Positions 46,156 through 58,999 of a stretch of 64,000 bases of DNA are shown here, piece by piece. Source of the DNA: Ridgeia piscesae (lineage: Eukaryota > Annelida > Polychaeta > Sabellida > Siboglinidae); NCBI GenBank assembly GCA_025642075.2, contig JAODUO010000057.1, forward strand, positions 461,001 to 525,000. Direction: 5' to 3'. The position numbers were made by a program, and so were the translations under genes. The notes below the pieces were generated by a model. That model was not told the DNA's origin. It did not search any database and saw nothing but the letters and a program-made list of their open reading frames with translations. Position 1 is the stretch's first letter, and each line of letters begins with the position of its first letter.

Positions 46156-48045
46156 ATGTTCCCTTCACCGGCCGATGGAGGACTGGGTTCGTTTCGTGCC
46201 GGCATGATGCCGTTTGGGTTCGAAAAACAGAACGGATTCGCCTTACACGACCCGGACGATGACGATGACGATTCGAGTTCGGAAGAAAACACGTCGCCGC
46301 CGTCGGGGATAACGCCGCTAGCTGGCCTATCGCACGGTCACCAGCCGTGTTCGAAGGCGGGCACCGTGGAAGTGCTTCGACCGGAGGAGATTCGCTGGTT
46401 TTACAAGGCGGAAGGTGACAGAAAATGGATGACGTTCGACGGCTATGATTCCCAGCGGATCGAGTTTAAGCATCGCGAGCTTGAACAGCTGCGGTGTACG
46501 GACGCCGGCACCGAGGGGCCAGACCGGCCGGCGGAGTCGGAGGCGGACGGGGCCGACCAGCGCCTACCAGCGGGAGAAGCCGGACCGACAGGGGACGGCG
46601 GGGACAACACCGTGAGTGTCCGAGGAGGACTCTATCAAGTGGATGTGTTGAAGAGAACATGTTTCCCGATCTACTGGAGTGCGGAAGGTGCGCAATGTAG
46701 CTGCCTCGTGTGTCGGGGATATCGATTACAGATGCGTAGGGTGTGTGCGTGTGGGAATTGCAGTATATAATATAATAATGCATTGTTTCGTGGGAGATAC
46801 AGTAGATAGATTTGACTGATTATTTGGAGAGGGAACACGTTTAGCTAAAATCCGATATTTTGGAATGTTTAGGCTACATGATTTAATTAGGCTCCATGTT
46901 TAATCAACGGGCGTTTAATTAATAATTCATGTTAATGTGTGCCTTTTTACACCAGCGACGAGTGGGTGTAACGGACCACGCCACCTTTCAAGTCGCACCC
47001 GACTAACCTTTACATTGAAAGTCAATCCAAAATCCACATTAGATGGACAAATGCACATTTATTGCAAATCTCATTATTGCCTTGCTTTCAGATAGGTGCA
47101 GATTCGTTTGGCCCAACTTGTATTAGAGCGCATTATGATGTGCAACGAAAATGTATTGCAAAACGGACAGTTTTATGCGCAATTATGAAGACGCATTGAG
47201 ATATATGATGATTTATGTGCAGTGCGCGCGTATGCTAAAACCTGACCTCCAAAATTAATGCTCTCGATCACGCCGTTGGTAACAATGCCCGTGCTTCCGA
47301 GCAGATAAAAACCAAACATTCGTTTTTTTTTACTACTCAACACCAGGAGCATTTCATCAATTAATATATGGAGATACACGGGAGGAAATGTGAGACATGA
47401 ACTAAAATTCGCACGGCTTTTCCCTCAAAGGACGTCAGCTTGGAGGGAGGGGGGGGGGTCTTATTTGCGGGACACATTTTTTGCCAGTCACACATTTTCT
47501 GGGTGGACACGTCAATGTCAACTCACATATGTAGTTGATATGTGTTTTATGACCTCAAATAAAATACAAACGCACTTGTGACACATACATACACACACAC
47601 ACTTTCAAGGCATAAGTAACAATATCTATGATTTTTGAATACTTTTTTTGGTCCTTTTTGTGACCCGTCTGCCGATATATCTACCCTTCCAGAACAAGTT
47701 TTACCCGTCCAAATGACGGGTGAATGGGTCTCTGCATGAAGCTGTACTTGGGAGACAGATTTACAAAAATTACGTTAGGTTGCCTCCCAAGCAGTTGAGG
47801 GGTTATCTCAAATGGTATGCAGGAGACGGGAGGATGAAACTCTGCCACACCGTACATTTGAGTACATGTCTCGTGCGCTGTAGGACACACGTCGGGCGTG
47901 ATGCGAGGCACGTGGTTCCTGGACGGCACGTGGCAGCCGGTGGAGGAGACGTACGCCGGCCAGATCGAGGCCGAACACCTGAGGCTGTTCGAGCATCAAC
48001 GAGTCGCCGGCAGCCCCGAGGCGGCCGCCAAGGGCCCACTGCCAG
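46156..48045 (+). CDS. DDHD1: DDHD1 (phosphatidic-acid-preferring phospholipase A1), first two coding exons
   Basis: Exon 1 46156-46687 (177 codons plus one base, donor GAAG|GTGCGC); exon 2 47884-48045 (acceptor GTGCGCTGTAG, donor CCAG|GTAAGC). The joined frame has an acidic stretch (DDDDDDSSSEE), then EEIRWFYKAEGDRKWMTFDG and YDSQRIE, a low-complexity insert, VSVRGGLYQVDVLKRTCFPIYW, and in exon 2 GVMRGTWFLDGTWQPVEE and IEAEHLRLFE. This matches the WWE-like N-terminal region of DDHD1 (VRWFYK, VRGGLYEVDV, YPVYW, MRGQWFIDGTWQPLEE). The lipase GxSxG and the DDHD domain lie in later exons not found before the right edge. Family role: hydrolysis of phosphatidic acid in lipid signalling and mitochondrial dynamics (human SPG28). 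The start is ATG 46156, not the in-frame GTG at 46129. Confidence 0.9.
46688..47883. other. DDHD1 intron 1
   Basis: Contains one copy of the ~285-bp interspersed repeat (about 47455-47745) also present in NEK2 intron 1. Nothing else assignable. Confidence 0.7.
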
Positions 48046-49739
48046 GTAAGCACCGTTCTCTCGTAACAACATTTTAATTATTATTATCATTATAAAACAC
48101 AAGCGATGTGTTATAAAAATATGTAAAAATAACGATTCAGATAAAAAAGATCACGTTAAATTAGTCATTACTAAAACTAAATTAAACACTATAAATAAAA
48201 AAATGTTAAATAATTATTACTCTGTTTACATTCGTACCACATACAACACGGATAAGTAAATATTGATGCATATACTAAAACAATACATATGTATAAAAGT
48301 TAGATATTTTATCAAATTTGATGGAATATTAAAAATGCCAGCCGTGCCGTCATTCTGCCCTCGTCTGGACTGTTTAGAACCGTCATACGCAAACCAAATA
48401 GGGAGATGTTGTTATTTGTTTCTTTGTCAATGCCGCTTTTTAGTGACATCTCTGACCTTTCATGGAACCAGACTTAGTATGATTGATTGTGTGTTGGTGT
48501 ACATTCCATTCCGTAACGTATTATTTGTGGTTTGACGACCACAATTGTAGTAGTAGGCAAGTAGGCTTTTTTGTTGTCATGATGGTGTTTTATAAACCGC
48601 TTTGAATATTGCATTTTGTATTATCAGTTACTATAACAACAACCGTTACAAGCTGTTGGTGAGGATGAGACAGCAATAACCCTGGTGGACCCTCTCGAAG
48701 TTACGTGTCAGATGGTCAGCAGTAACAGGACCTCCTAGTAGCGAGATCTATGTGAAATGATAGGCAGTGTGTGCCAAATATTATACTTGAAATACCAAAC
48801 AATTGTAGTTCCCTTTCGTGCGTAATTTAGCATTAAAACAGCACCCCTATCTCATGTGACAAAACAGTCTTTGTCCAGTACGTTGGGGACGCACGCCAGT
48901 GACGACAATGCAATGCCAATTGCTATTAAGTACAAGTCAGTTGACTGTTTGTACTGCTGCAATGGTGTTTCTCCAGGACGTGTCCACAATCACACACACG
49001 GAACACAAACTTGTTGTTGTGTTAAATTAAATCCACGGCAAAAACATACACATGCCGAGGTACCAAGTGTCATAAGTCGAGCATGTTTATCTACACTTCA
49101 ACATGAAAGGCAATATCCCGAAGTTGATACATCAGTATAGTAACGTGATCTGTACCCGAAAGCGGACCACGTGTAGCTGCGGGTGTGTTTCTGTTGACGT
49201 ACACCAGACCACCTTATCTAGGTGGGCAGGGAATCCGGTACGTTGGCCCCTTGATCAAAACTCGCCGCGTTACCACTCAGGTATCGTTGGATTTCGGTAC
49301 ATCGGTAACTACCTGACATTGCATACAAATATAATGTAGTGCGACACCTCAGAACGATTTGTATGCAATTACATATTAGCTAGCGTCACGTTTGAATGTG
49401 ATGATAACACCACCAGCACGGGCCACGCCGGCAGTTCTCGCGTGTGATGATATGCATCGAGACAAGATACTGACTACGAATGTTTTCGTACATTCCGTTC
49501 ATCTTGTGTATAAAACATCTGAGCTGCAAATTCAGTTAATTAACGCGTATTGACAACATAACGTTGTTTACATTCGCATCTTATCCGGTTAATTAAATGA
49601 TCGAATTAACTTCAGCTGAAGCCAGCCGTTAACAAAGTATTCACCTTCGTATTGAAATGATTATGCATCTTACTTAAAATTACAAATCTAAAAATCTGGA
49701 CGTCAAGATACCTGATTCGATACACACGCATACAAACAC

Positions 49740-50107
<368 letters not shown>

Positions 50108-51100
50108 CTGTGTTTAAGCTATTTTAGCTTCAGCGATTGATAAATGTTAGTTGACACACGCGCTTAGACTAGGCATGGTTAATGTATCGTTTTGTTAGAC
50201 AGGACATCTCTCTATGGGATTGTATTTCCTGATGATGTTGGTGGCACTGGTTCGATACACGGAATAGGGTCGGTCGGCTGCAATGCCTCTGTCAGGAAGT
50301 ATGTTGCTCCTGTTCTTTACAAAGCATTTCCCACGGTGGCTGTGTTAAACTGTTATTGGATCTTCTAAGTTACATATCGGCTTTATACGGACTTTACACA
50401 GCACGGACGACCAACAGCCGTAGACAAAGCGGAACCTTTGCGAACAATGCGTTCTTATGGTAAAAGTGTTTTAATACTGAGTCCCACTGACAGTAGTCGA
50501 CGTTCATGTTTGTCAGTGGTATCGATCCACGAACAAGCAGTCAGGTTAATCACTTAAGCGTTTAAGTATCTTAGGCTCGTGGTTTCATCTTCGAAGCTTC
50601 GTGTAAAATGTAGCAAGTGTGAGACATTTTCAGTGTTTCAACAATCATTTTCTAAAGATTACCGAGGACAAACATTGTACTCGCCAGTAAATGGTCGCGG
50701 TACGCGGGGTTATTACAGTTCTATTAGATACGTATAGGCTTTGTACCAATTTTGTTTGGTGTTTCTTTTGAAGCTCTCACATGTGGATCTAATCACATAT
50801 GACAGATTGTCGAACAATGAGTCTTTGTATATAGATATAGCAAATAGCTAATATCAATCATACTTAATTTCCTACTGATTGAACTCGGAAAACGAACTGA
50901 AAAAAATGTGTTGACTGTCATTGTTTACGAAATGTATGGCTCCAAAAGCTCGAGTATAAATGTGATAGGTTGGTTTTCATGTGGCTTGTAATTGTATACA
51001 TAACCTTGGACATGGCATCGTGTTTTCTGCGACCAGGTACATTTCACTTGACCCTTTAGAGTGTTTTGATGCGATGTGATAAACAGCGTTTGGTGAGTTT

Positions 51101-51384
51101 CCCCACAATACCACACAGTCCACGGCAATACCACACAGTCCACGGCAATACCACACAGTCCACGGTAATACCAAACAGTCCACGGTAATACCACACAGTC
51201 CACGGTAATACCACACAGTCCACGGCAATACCACACAGTCCACGGCAATACCACACAGTCCACGGCAATACCACACAGTCCACGGCAATACCACACAGTC
51301 CACGACAATACCACACAGTCCACGGCAATACCACACAGTCCACGGCAATACCACACAGTCCACGGGAATAATACACAGTCCACG
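51101..51384 (+). repeat. 20-bp minisatellite (CACACAGTCCACGGCAATAC), ~14 copies
   Basis: Head-to-tail 20-base units with single-base variants (CGGCAATA, CGGTAATA, CGACAATA, CGGGAATA). The 20-base period gives three alternating minus-strand frames of about 113-152 codons, which are artefacts. Confidence 0.95.
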
Positions 51385-51764
51385 GGTGGTGTATCATTAG
51401 GCCTTACGTCTAACGTGACACCTCGTGCCGCGGTGACTCCGAGGGGAATCCTCCACTTAATTAACCGCTTCGCGCCTTCTGTCGTGGCAGGTTAATTATT
51501 TATATGTGAAATCTACGCACATTACCTGTGCGTACACACTTCCGCGTAGTAGACATGTTGGTCTACGCTGCGCTACTATTGTTGTTGCGGTCAGTATTCG
51601 TATTTCACATGGACACGGGTATCTGGCAGATGAACAGTTTATGTGTGTTGCTGGTATTGCCGTTCAAAAAGGAAGGTATTCACATTGGCGACGTAGCGCT
51701 GTGAATGTTTCGTGTTTAACAGCCCTTTGAGCAAGCGGCCTAAAATCAGACTGACTGACTCATT

Positions 51765-51850
51765 TGCTGTTATTATCATTACTATGATTATTTCTGGCAC
51801 TTATAGAGCGCCGTATCACCGCGGGACAAGCCCATTCATAGGGGCGTACA
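51765..51850 (-). mobile_element. Possible SINE 3' tail fragment
   Basis: On the minus strand it reads GCGGTGATACGGCGCTCTATAAGTGCC then AGAAATAATCATAGTAATG, resembling the ...GCGCTATATAA... tail of the plus-strand SINE at 19104-19450. No internal Pol III promoter was found, so it would be a 5'-truncated copy. Confidence 0.4.
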
Positions 51851-51934
51851 CATATCACAATAAAACGTATATGGCATCATAAGAAGTTAAACAGTATATA
51901 ATCATGGTAAATTTGATATCATATAAATAATTAT

Positions 51935-51945
51935 AATATATATAT

Positions 51946-51978
<33 letters not shown>

Positions 51979-51988
51979 ATACACACAC

Positions 51989-52045
<57 letters not shown>
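51935..52045. repeat. (TA)n microsatellite
   Basis: TA tract with a short ACACACACATG interruption. Confidence 0.9.
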
Positions 52046-52049
<4 letters not shown>

Positions 52050-52864
52050 CTAATATATCAACTGTATGACATATTTGGTTTAAAGTATTATGTGAAGCTT
52101 GAAGCAGAATTTTGTGTTTATAATATCCTGACGTTAGAACGCCAGGCCAATAATTAATGCTGCAATTCTCCAGTCACAACAGCTTTTGAACATTACATAA
52201 CAAAAACGTTCCACAGTGACGTCAACACTGGTGTAACAACACACGCAAACAGCTAGTATGTTAATATTGTGAAAGTACACTATCCTTTATGAACAAAACG
52301 TGCATAGTGGAAAGCAACCTAGGGCTACACCAGAAATGTCCCCGTTCGGTGTCAGTGCATCGCTGTTTTCTAGCATTTGCTAGACCATCACCGCCTAGCA
52401 TTGGTGCACCTCTTTTTGAAGCAGTTCTATTGTGAATAATGTCCAGTGTCTGTAACTGACACTGCTTCTCTGTAGGGGGTAAATTAAATGACACGATTGC
52501 TGCCTTCAAAGGAGTTGGTAGTTTACTGTCTGAAACGGACTGTGTGATTTACTTTTGTCGATATTCTCGGAAACGTCCCGAATGGCCGTTCTGACTGCCA
52601 GCAATTTCAGCCAGCATATTTACATCATGCATCTTCGCAAGCATTTCAGTTACGAAGCACTACCTGTATGGAAACCTCACAACGCGTCGTAGCAGTTAAA
52701 AGGGATGACTTTTTGTATAGCCTAGCAATAAGGTAATGGCGTATATCAGGCTTTTGTGTGTCTAATCACATTCGGAAGAAACACACCCATTGCTGTTATA
52801 CAGTGGTGGTGCTCGGTGTAGATTAGTGTCATATCTCAATTCGCCGGAATCGCCGTTTCATTGC

Positions 52865-53214
52865 CTACCACAAGACAAGTTTGTGTGGAATCGCCTTGGC
52901 CCTCATCAGCAGTAGCACCAGCACTAGGATGACGACGAACAGGGTGATGCCGGCGACGACAACGTACAGCGAGAGAACGCCGAACAGATGCGCCTTCTTC
53001 TTGTAGCCAGACTTGCGAGCATCTATTGACGTCACTGAAAGAGGAGACAGACTGACGTCGGCGAAGGGAAGACGTTACACCGCTAGGTTTACGAAACGTA
53101 TTGTCTTAAGTGCTAAACACCATGTATCATGTCACACTTACCGTATACACTATTTTCTAACGAACATAAACAACTTCTGAATAGTTCAATGTATACAATA
53201 TTCGCGGAGCTGTG

Positions 53215-53289
<75 letters not shown>

Positions 53290-54130
53290 GTGCGTGTGTG
53301 CGTGTGCGCGTGTGCGCGTGTGCGCGTGTGCGCGTGTGCGCGTGTCGTGCGTGCGTGGGCGCGTGGGCGTGTGTGCGTGTGTCGTGTGCGTGTGTGGGGT
53401 GTGGCGTGTGTGCGTGTGTGGGGTGTGCGTGTGTGTGTGTTGTGTGTGTGTGTGGTGTGTGTGGTGTGTGTGGGTATGTGTGTGTTGCACTGACTACCTC
53501 CACTTAACAACAAAGTGTGACTGAGACGCATGGACGGTTGTTGACATACAGGAGAGTAATAAACTCTACGAATGTTTATCTTAATTTGCCACAGTCAATG
53601 TATATGCCCGTGGTCGCATTTGCGATGACATTCATAGTTTATCTCCTGTCTCAAATCATCCGAGTTATTTGACATTTTAGGAAACAAACGACCGTAAGTG
53701 AAAGAAAACTGACGGTTTGCATTGATATACAAGATCACTTTGTACGTGACTGCTGACTAGTGAATGAGCAGTGCTACTAATACTAACAATACTGACATCT
53801 AATTTTATAAAGATCAACCGGTACCAGAGAGTCAGCGAATCAAAAGGACACAGCTTATTTATAATTTCACAGTTATTCCACAGTCCAGACCCTATGCCAT
53901 ATACGCTCTGTCTACATTTCCTTGATATGTTGCGGGTGTGACCCACGCTTATCTAACGTACACGATAAGCAGCAGGCGATGAAGCCAAACAGCGGGTTGA
54001 GGAAGAAGGTTACGAGAGCGACGAGAAAGAAGCTCTCGGGGTCATCGTAAATTCTCAGCGGGAGTGGTAGGGGAGGGTTGCGCATCATGTAGTCCCCTCC
54101 TGCCCGGTGGTACTGCATCGCGTTGTACTC
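52865..54130 (-). CDS. CD225/dispanin-family (IFITM-superfamily) membrane protein, gene 1 of cluster
   Basis: Exons 54130(ATG 54118)-53962 and 53034-52865 on the minus strand, donor TCGT|GTACGT, acceptor CTCTTTCAG|TG, phase 1; 108 codons from the ATG. Exon 1 ends in DDPESFFLVALVTFFLNPLFGFIACCLS, the first hydrophobic segment of a CD225 domain with the conserved NP..G motif. Exon 2 gives TSIDARKSGYKKKAHLFGVL then a strongly hydrophobic helix (about residues 75-95). Juxtamembrane Cys-Cys residues are candidates for palmitoylation, as in IFITMs. An acceptor TGTTCCCAG 12 bases before the ATG, with an open frame up to it, means the true N-terminus may lie in an exon to the right. Role unknown; relatives control membrane fusion or organise synapses. 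Confidence 0.82.
53216..53490. repeat. (GT)n compound microsatellite in the intron of CD225 gene 1
   Basis: Pure GT for about 65 bases, then TGCG- and TGGGGTG-containing variants up to 53490. It lies within the 927-base intron that splits the CD225 domain of gene 1. Confidence 0.95.
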
Positions 54131-56109
54131 CTGGGAACAGCCAGCAACAAAAATACGACAGTCAGTTTACCGGTTCTCGGTGACATCGCTTGAGCGATAC
54201 ATTCTTATGGTTGCTGGACATTTCTCAGGATATTTTGTCTACACATCACAAGCTTTCATTTTGCACATGGAAGTCAGGCTGTAGCTTTACATGTAAGGAC
54301 TATCATCGAATGTGACACATTAACTTCATCAGTGCTAATAACGAATGTCGTCATCGTGTATGTGGGGCAGATCGTAGAACTTTACTCTCGTCTCGGTTTA
54401 TTGTTGATTTTCCTTTTTCGGATCACGGAGATGAAAACACAAATAAACATATATTTTACAGGTAAAGATATACTTTAACTTTGATATGCATAATGAAAGT
54501 TTGTGGTCGTTATGGATAGATACTTATCGCACATTGCATCTTCAATGGATGATTTGTTTCATCGTATCTTGATCTTGCTTTCTCTGGCGGTCTTATGGTA
54601 TCACTGCAGGTGCGTGTCTTTTGAAAATAATAATGATAATTCCGTTTCTTTGATGCAAATTTTCGTACATATTGCAAGGAGTAACCTTCGTAAGAACACC
54701 TTGGTGTAAACAGTTTAAACTGCTTCTTAGGATCTTGCTTTGGGTTACGATATGTCGATGTTATTGGCATTTCCCGATATATTAACGAATACTGTTACCA
54801 ATAATTCTACGCCCGTATGCGCAGTTTCATTACACGACTGAGGGCGACAACGCCGAGAGCGGAATGCCGTAGGTGGCATTCCTTTACGTGCTGGCGGATG
54901 TGTTGAGCTAAGGTCACTGCCGAGAACGGAAGTTCCCAGTTAGCGTGGCTCATATTGCACCGGCAGTAATCAGTGTATTTCGCAGCATTGCCAGATTGAT
55001 TCGTCGGATAGTTATTATCTCGCACGGCGCGTCTGTACGTTCGTGTTTATTATGCCAATTTGACGTTGACATTTTACGCAGTACAATGTTTATGATATGA
55101 AACAGGCAAATACGACGTTATATTGGTTCCCCTTGTGTGGCATATTGAACCGACATCAACCAATGTTCCACAGAAAGCAATGTTGGCAACACATCCGAGG
55201 ATGGCTTAAAGCACTAATAGTAAATATTGCAATGTGTGTCTATGTTACGCTGAACTATGTTCCTCGTGTATCGTTTTCTGATAGCGATACAGAACTCAAT
55301 TGAATATGTGAACATCGCTTTTGTCCTGTATTATAAATAATCGATATAACAGTGCTCATCTGCCTTTACCTAATGAGCACTGCGATGTATTCTGGTGGAG
55401 GCTGACACACTTACGTTCATGACGTGTCCTTCGGATTATCGGCAATGTGTTTACACCTGCTACCGTGAGTTGGATCCGGTCGACGATATCTGGTTGAAGC
55501 ATCAAATTAGTAGTTTGTGAGACAGTTTTATTTGTAAATATTTTGAATGTATTTAATGCATTCGTAAGTGAAACAAATTGCCACCGACATGGGAATATTG
55601 TAAGTTTTACCGGGATTAATTGTGTGTACTTGATTGAGACAGAATTTGTTAAATTGTCATGCCAAAGAAAGAGTCAATATGTTCACACATTTATCACCTG
55701 ATCTCCCTTGACAGTCTACTCGCCGCCTGGGAATAAGCTACACGAATCTAATGTGTTATAGTTGGAGTTATGTCGTGTCGTGCAATGGTGCATGCCAATT
55801 ATACCAGAGCCAAAGTACGTTGTTTTTAAATCATACATACAGGTAACACATTAACATAACATAACATTTTAGCATGTATTTTGGCATTTATACAATCTGA
55901 ACATTTTAATATGTACTATTTATCAACAATTTTTTATAATTATTTATTTATTATTGTTTTAACTTATTTTACAACTTCATTTCTATTTTAGCTTGTTTAC
56001 AGGAATTTTTAATATTTCTGTACTGCGCCACCGAATGGTTTTAACTGCCAGATTTATGGCGCAGATAAATGCTGTTATATTACCACTACTATCTCACGGC
56101 GCGCGCGCG

Positions 56110-56199
56110 CTCTACTACTACTACTACTACTGCTTCTGCTGCTGCTGCTGCCTACTACTACTACTACTACTGCTGCTGCTCTCTCTGCTGCTGCTGCTG

Positions 56200-56262
<63 letters not shown>
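56110..56262. repeat. Mixed (CTA)n/(CTG)n trinucleotide repeat
   Basis: Alternating blocks of CTA and CTG (TACTAC..., CTGCTG...) with a CTCTCT interruption. A trinucleotide repeat of this kind gives open frames in all phases (poly-Tyr, poly-Leu, poly-Val), all artefacts. Confidence 0.95.
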
Positions 56263-56402
56263 AAGTGAAACAAAATGTAACGCCTTGGGTAAACCAAACC
56301 ATCATATAAAGCGAACCAGTCAACTTCAACGTTGGTTGCGTGGTTTCATTTGTCAGGCTCACAGATATGTCACTTACTGGCCAGTGCGACACTTTTCAGT
56401 GA

Positions 56403-56482
56403 CACAATACAATACAATACAATACAATACAATACAATACAATACAATACAATACAATACAATACAATACAATACAATACAA
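56403..56482. repeat. (AATAC)n pentanucleotide microsatellite
   Basis: About 16 copies of ATACA/AATAC, continuous. Confidence 0.95.
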
Positions 56483-57734
56483 TAAAACGTTATTTATCCC
56501 TGTAAGGGCAATTACATTGTTACCGTTATAACGGTTACTAGATGGCTTGAATCCATATAGCTAACGTAGGAGTTGACTGGTTCGATTCATATGATGGTTC
56601 GGTTACATTGAATGACCACATCCAAAAGAGTTAGTACTGACTATTTGCAACTGCAGTCACACTTTACAATAACATTTCATTCTTAGCGACAGTATTGCGA
56701 CTACGGCCACCGCGTTACGAGTAATATGTCGACCTCCAGGATATCGGAGTTTCGGTAGCATTTTCCACTTCGAAATCACATCCCGAGCAAACCACTGACA
56801 CCACAAATATGTTTGTAGTTGCAACTGGTTAGTTCGTGTTCATTTTTGTTCGGTAATTCCACTGAAACATTGCCTTTCGTTTCGTTTTTAGTTTGCAAAT
56901 ACATGCATTATGAGCATGACATTGTTTAATGTCGATAGGGTTTATGTTAGTCATAATACCTTACCAAATGCTGTCGCATATAAGCGCGATCATTCAGGGA
57001 CTTTCACATCTACAAATGGCGTCTTCGGATGACGTATACTGTTGTCATAGCAACCACGCTGTACAGACATACAATTGTGTTAGTTTATAACATGTACAGC
57101 TTTTAACATTCTCCATGCATTCGTTACTCATCCACCCATTGCGTGAAGAAGATATATGCAAGTTAATAATAAGAAACGAATGTTTCGATTTTCTCTATAG
57201 TATGATACAATAGCAGGTGGCTACGACATCCATTCATCTTTAATATGAATACATTTAGCGAATGTCATGCCATCTTTTATTGCTCACCGGATGAATTATG
57301 TTTACCTTAATTGCCGTTGTGACGCATTTATCACAAACCATCAACACGACTTCAGTTGGAATAAAGCAACTAAGTGGCGCAAGACGTGACACTTGGATCG
57401 GATCAGTTTCGCCGTCTGATGGTGACAAGCAAATCGTAATTGACTAGACTCTTTTCGCGAGTCTACTAAGCGATGCTAACAGAATGAAATTAGACGTAGC
57501 GATAATATAGTCAACTTATACGGCGCACGTGTTCATTTCTGTGGCGCATACGCGTGTCATGTCTGCAACTCTATCACTTCACGTCTGTTTACATGAATTT
57601 TATTTAGTTTATGCAACACTGCTACATTTCTTCAGTATATTCGTACAGTGAGTCACTCGAAATTGAGGAAAGAACCGGAGGAAAACGATTTGCTTTTACA
57701 CAGGATGTAGCGTAAATAACGCACCTGGAAGTCC

Positions 57735-58858
57735 CTAGCATTGGACGCCTGTGACGCACAGCACCATTACGACAATTAACACTGAGATGGTTACAGTCAA
57801 TCCGATGATGGAGATCAAGAGAGAGTAATCACCGAGCTCATTCGCTTTCTCCAAGTTGTGACATTCACGCGCCGCTATTGACTTCACTGGAACACCCACA
57901 ACTGTCACAGGTTAGACGGGTCTCCACAGCTGTCAGCTATCGGCCAGCAGCTTGAAACATCTCCACAAATGTCAGCAGTTGGAAACAAGATCACTGCTGT
58001 CACCATCTTTAAACACCCATCCCCACAGTCAACAGCTTGAAATACCTCCACAACCTTCAGCTAGTTGAAACAATTACCACAGCTGTCAGCAGTTTGGAAA
58101 CATTACCGCAACTGTCAGCAGTTTGAAGTAGCCCACAATTTGAAATGTTGCCACAGCTGCGAACATTGAGTCATATCTGGAGATTTAAACAATGACGCAG
58201 TTGAAACATTGCCACTGCTGTTGACATCGAATCAAGTTCCCGGTTTACAACGTTTTCATAGCTGAGAACATCGAGTCGTGTTTACAGTTTGAAAAATGCT
58301 ATATTTACGAATAGTCGAAATTGTAAACACCCCTGAACGGGGCAGTTGATGGTTCATTATTAAAGTATATAATTTTATTATTATTATTATTAACATCAGG
58401 TCATATCCACAATTTGACACATCACATCACGAACACCAAATCATGCCCGCATTTGGAACTATTTTCACAGGTTAGAATATCAAGTCACGTATACAGTTTG
58501 AAACATTGCTACAGTTGAGAATTTCTGTTGAAACACCGCCTCGTCTACGAGCATGGGACCATAGTCAAATTTGAAGCAGTGTCAAAGTTACGAACTGTTT
58601 TTAAGAACGTTCCAAACACCGCCAGAGCAGCGAAATAGAACTGGATGAGTTGCAGTGAGTTCGGTTTACGTGACGCAGTCCTACGAATGACACTTACGTG
58701 ACAACGTCAATGACAACCATCCGTAGAAAGGACTGAACAGTACAGTTAGGAACGCTACGAATATATAACTGTTTGGTTTCTCATTCGAACGGTATTCCTT
58801 GCGGAGAATAGGAGGCTTAGGGCTGGGCGGCCTTGGCGGTTCCCTAGGGGGCGATGGC

Positions 58859-58889
<31 letters not shown>

Positions 58890-58980
58890 ACAGTGGTGGT
58901 GTAACCGACCTGACGTCGTTATATGGCAGGCGGTAATCCGTGCCTCGTCGTATGTACACTGGATGTGGTCGTTCATACAT
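57735..58980 (-). CDS. CD225/dispanin-family membrane protein with proline-rich N-terminus, gene 2 of cluster
   Basis: Exons 58980-58698 and 57886-57735 (minus), donor TCAC|GTAAGT, acceptor GTGTTCCAG|TG, phase 1; 144 codons. The ATG is supported by an in-frame TGA three codons upstream. Residues ~28-55 are a proline-rich tract with eleven consecutive prolines from a (GGCGGT)n-type repeat, followed by PPSPPREPPRPPSPKPP. CD225 follows: KPNSYIFVAFLTVLFSPFYGWLSLTLS at the exon 1 end, then KSIAARECHNLEKANELGDYS and a second hydrophobic helix ending VLCVTGVQC in exon 2. The layout (Pro-rich cytosolic N-terminus, then CD225) is that of dispanin/PRRT-like proteins; proline tracts often bind SH3 or WW domains. 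A membrane-trafficking or fusion role is inferred only from family. Confidence 0.87.
58853..58886. repeat. (GGCGGT)n hexanucleotide repeat coding for polyproline
   Basis: In-frame hexamer repeat within exon 1 of CD225 gene 2; it reads (CCGCCA/CCACCG) on the coding strand. Likely length-variable between individuals. Confidence 0.85.
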
Positions 58981-58999
58981 ACTGCGTCAATCACTCGCA

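Larger units (their letters stand above)
54131..57734. other. Spacer between CD225 genes 1 and 2
   Basis: Contains trinucleotide (CTA/CTG)n at 56110-56262 and pentanucleotide (AATAC)n at 56403-56482. No further CD225 exon was found. The frame at 54807-55025 (minus) has two CxC/CH pairs but no recognisable family and could be 5' UTR of gene 1. Confidence 0.5.

Noticed and set aside
50925..51397. Three minus-strand frames of 113-152 codons reading WYCRGLCGI-type repeats
   Set aside because: Artefact of the 20-bp minisatellite, which cycles through all three frames.
53113..53531. Several overlapping His-Thr/Cys-Val frames
   Set aside because: Translation of the GT array inside the intron of CD225 gene 1.
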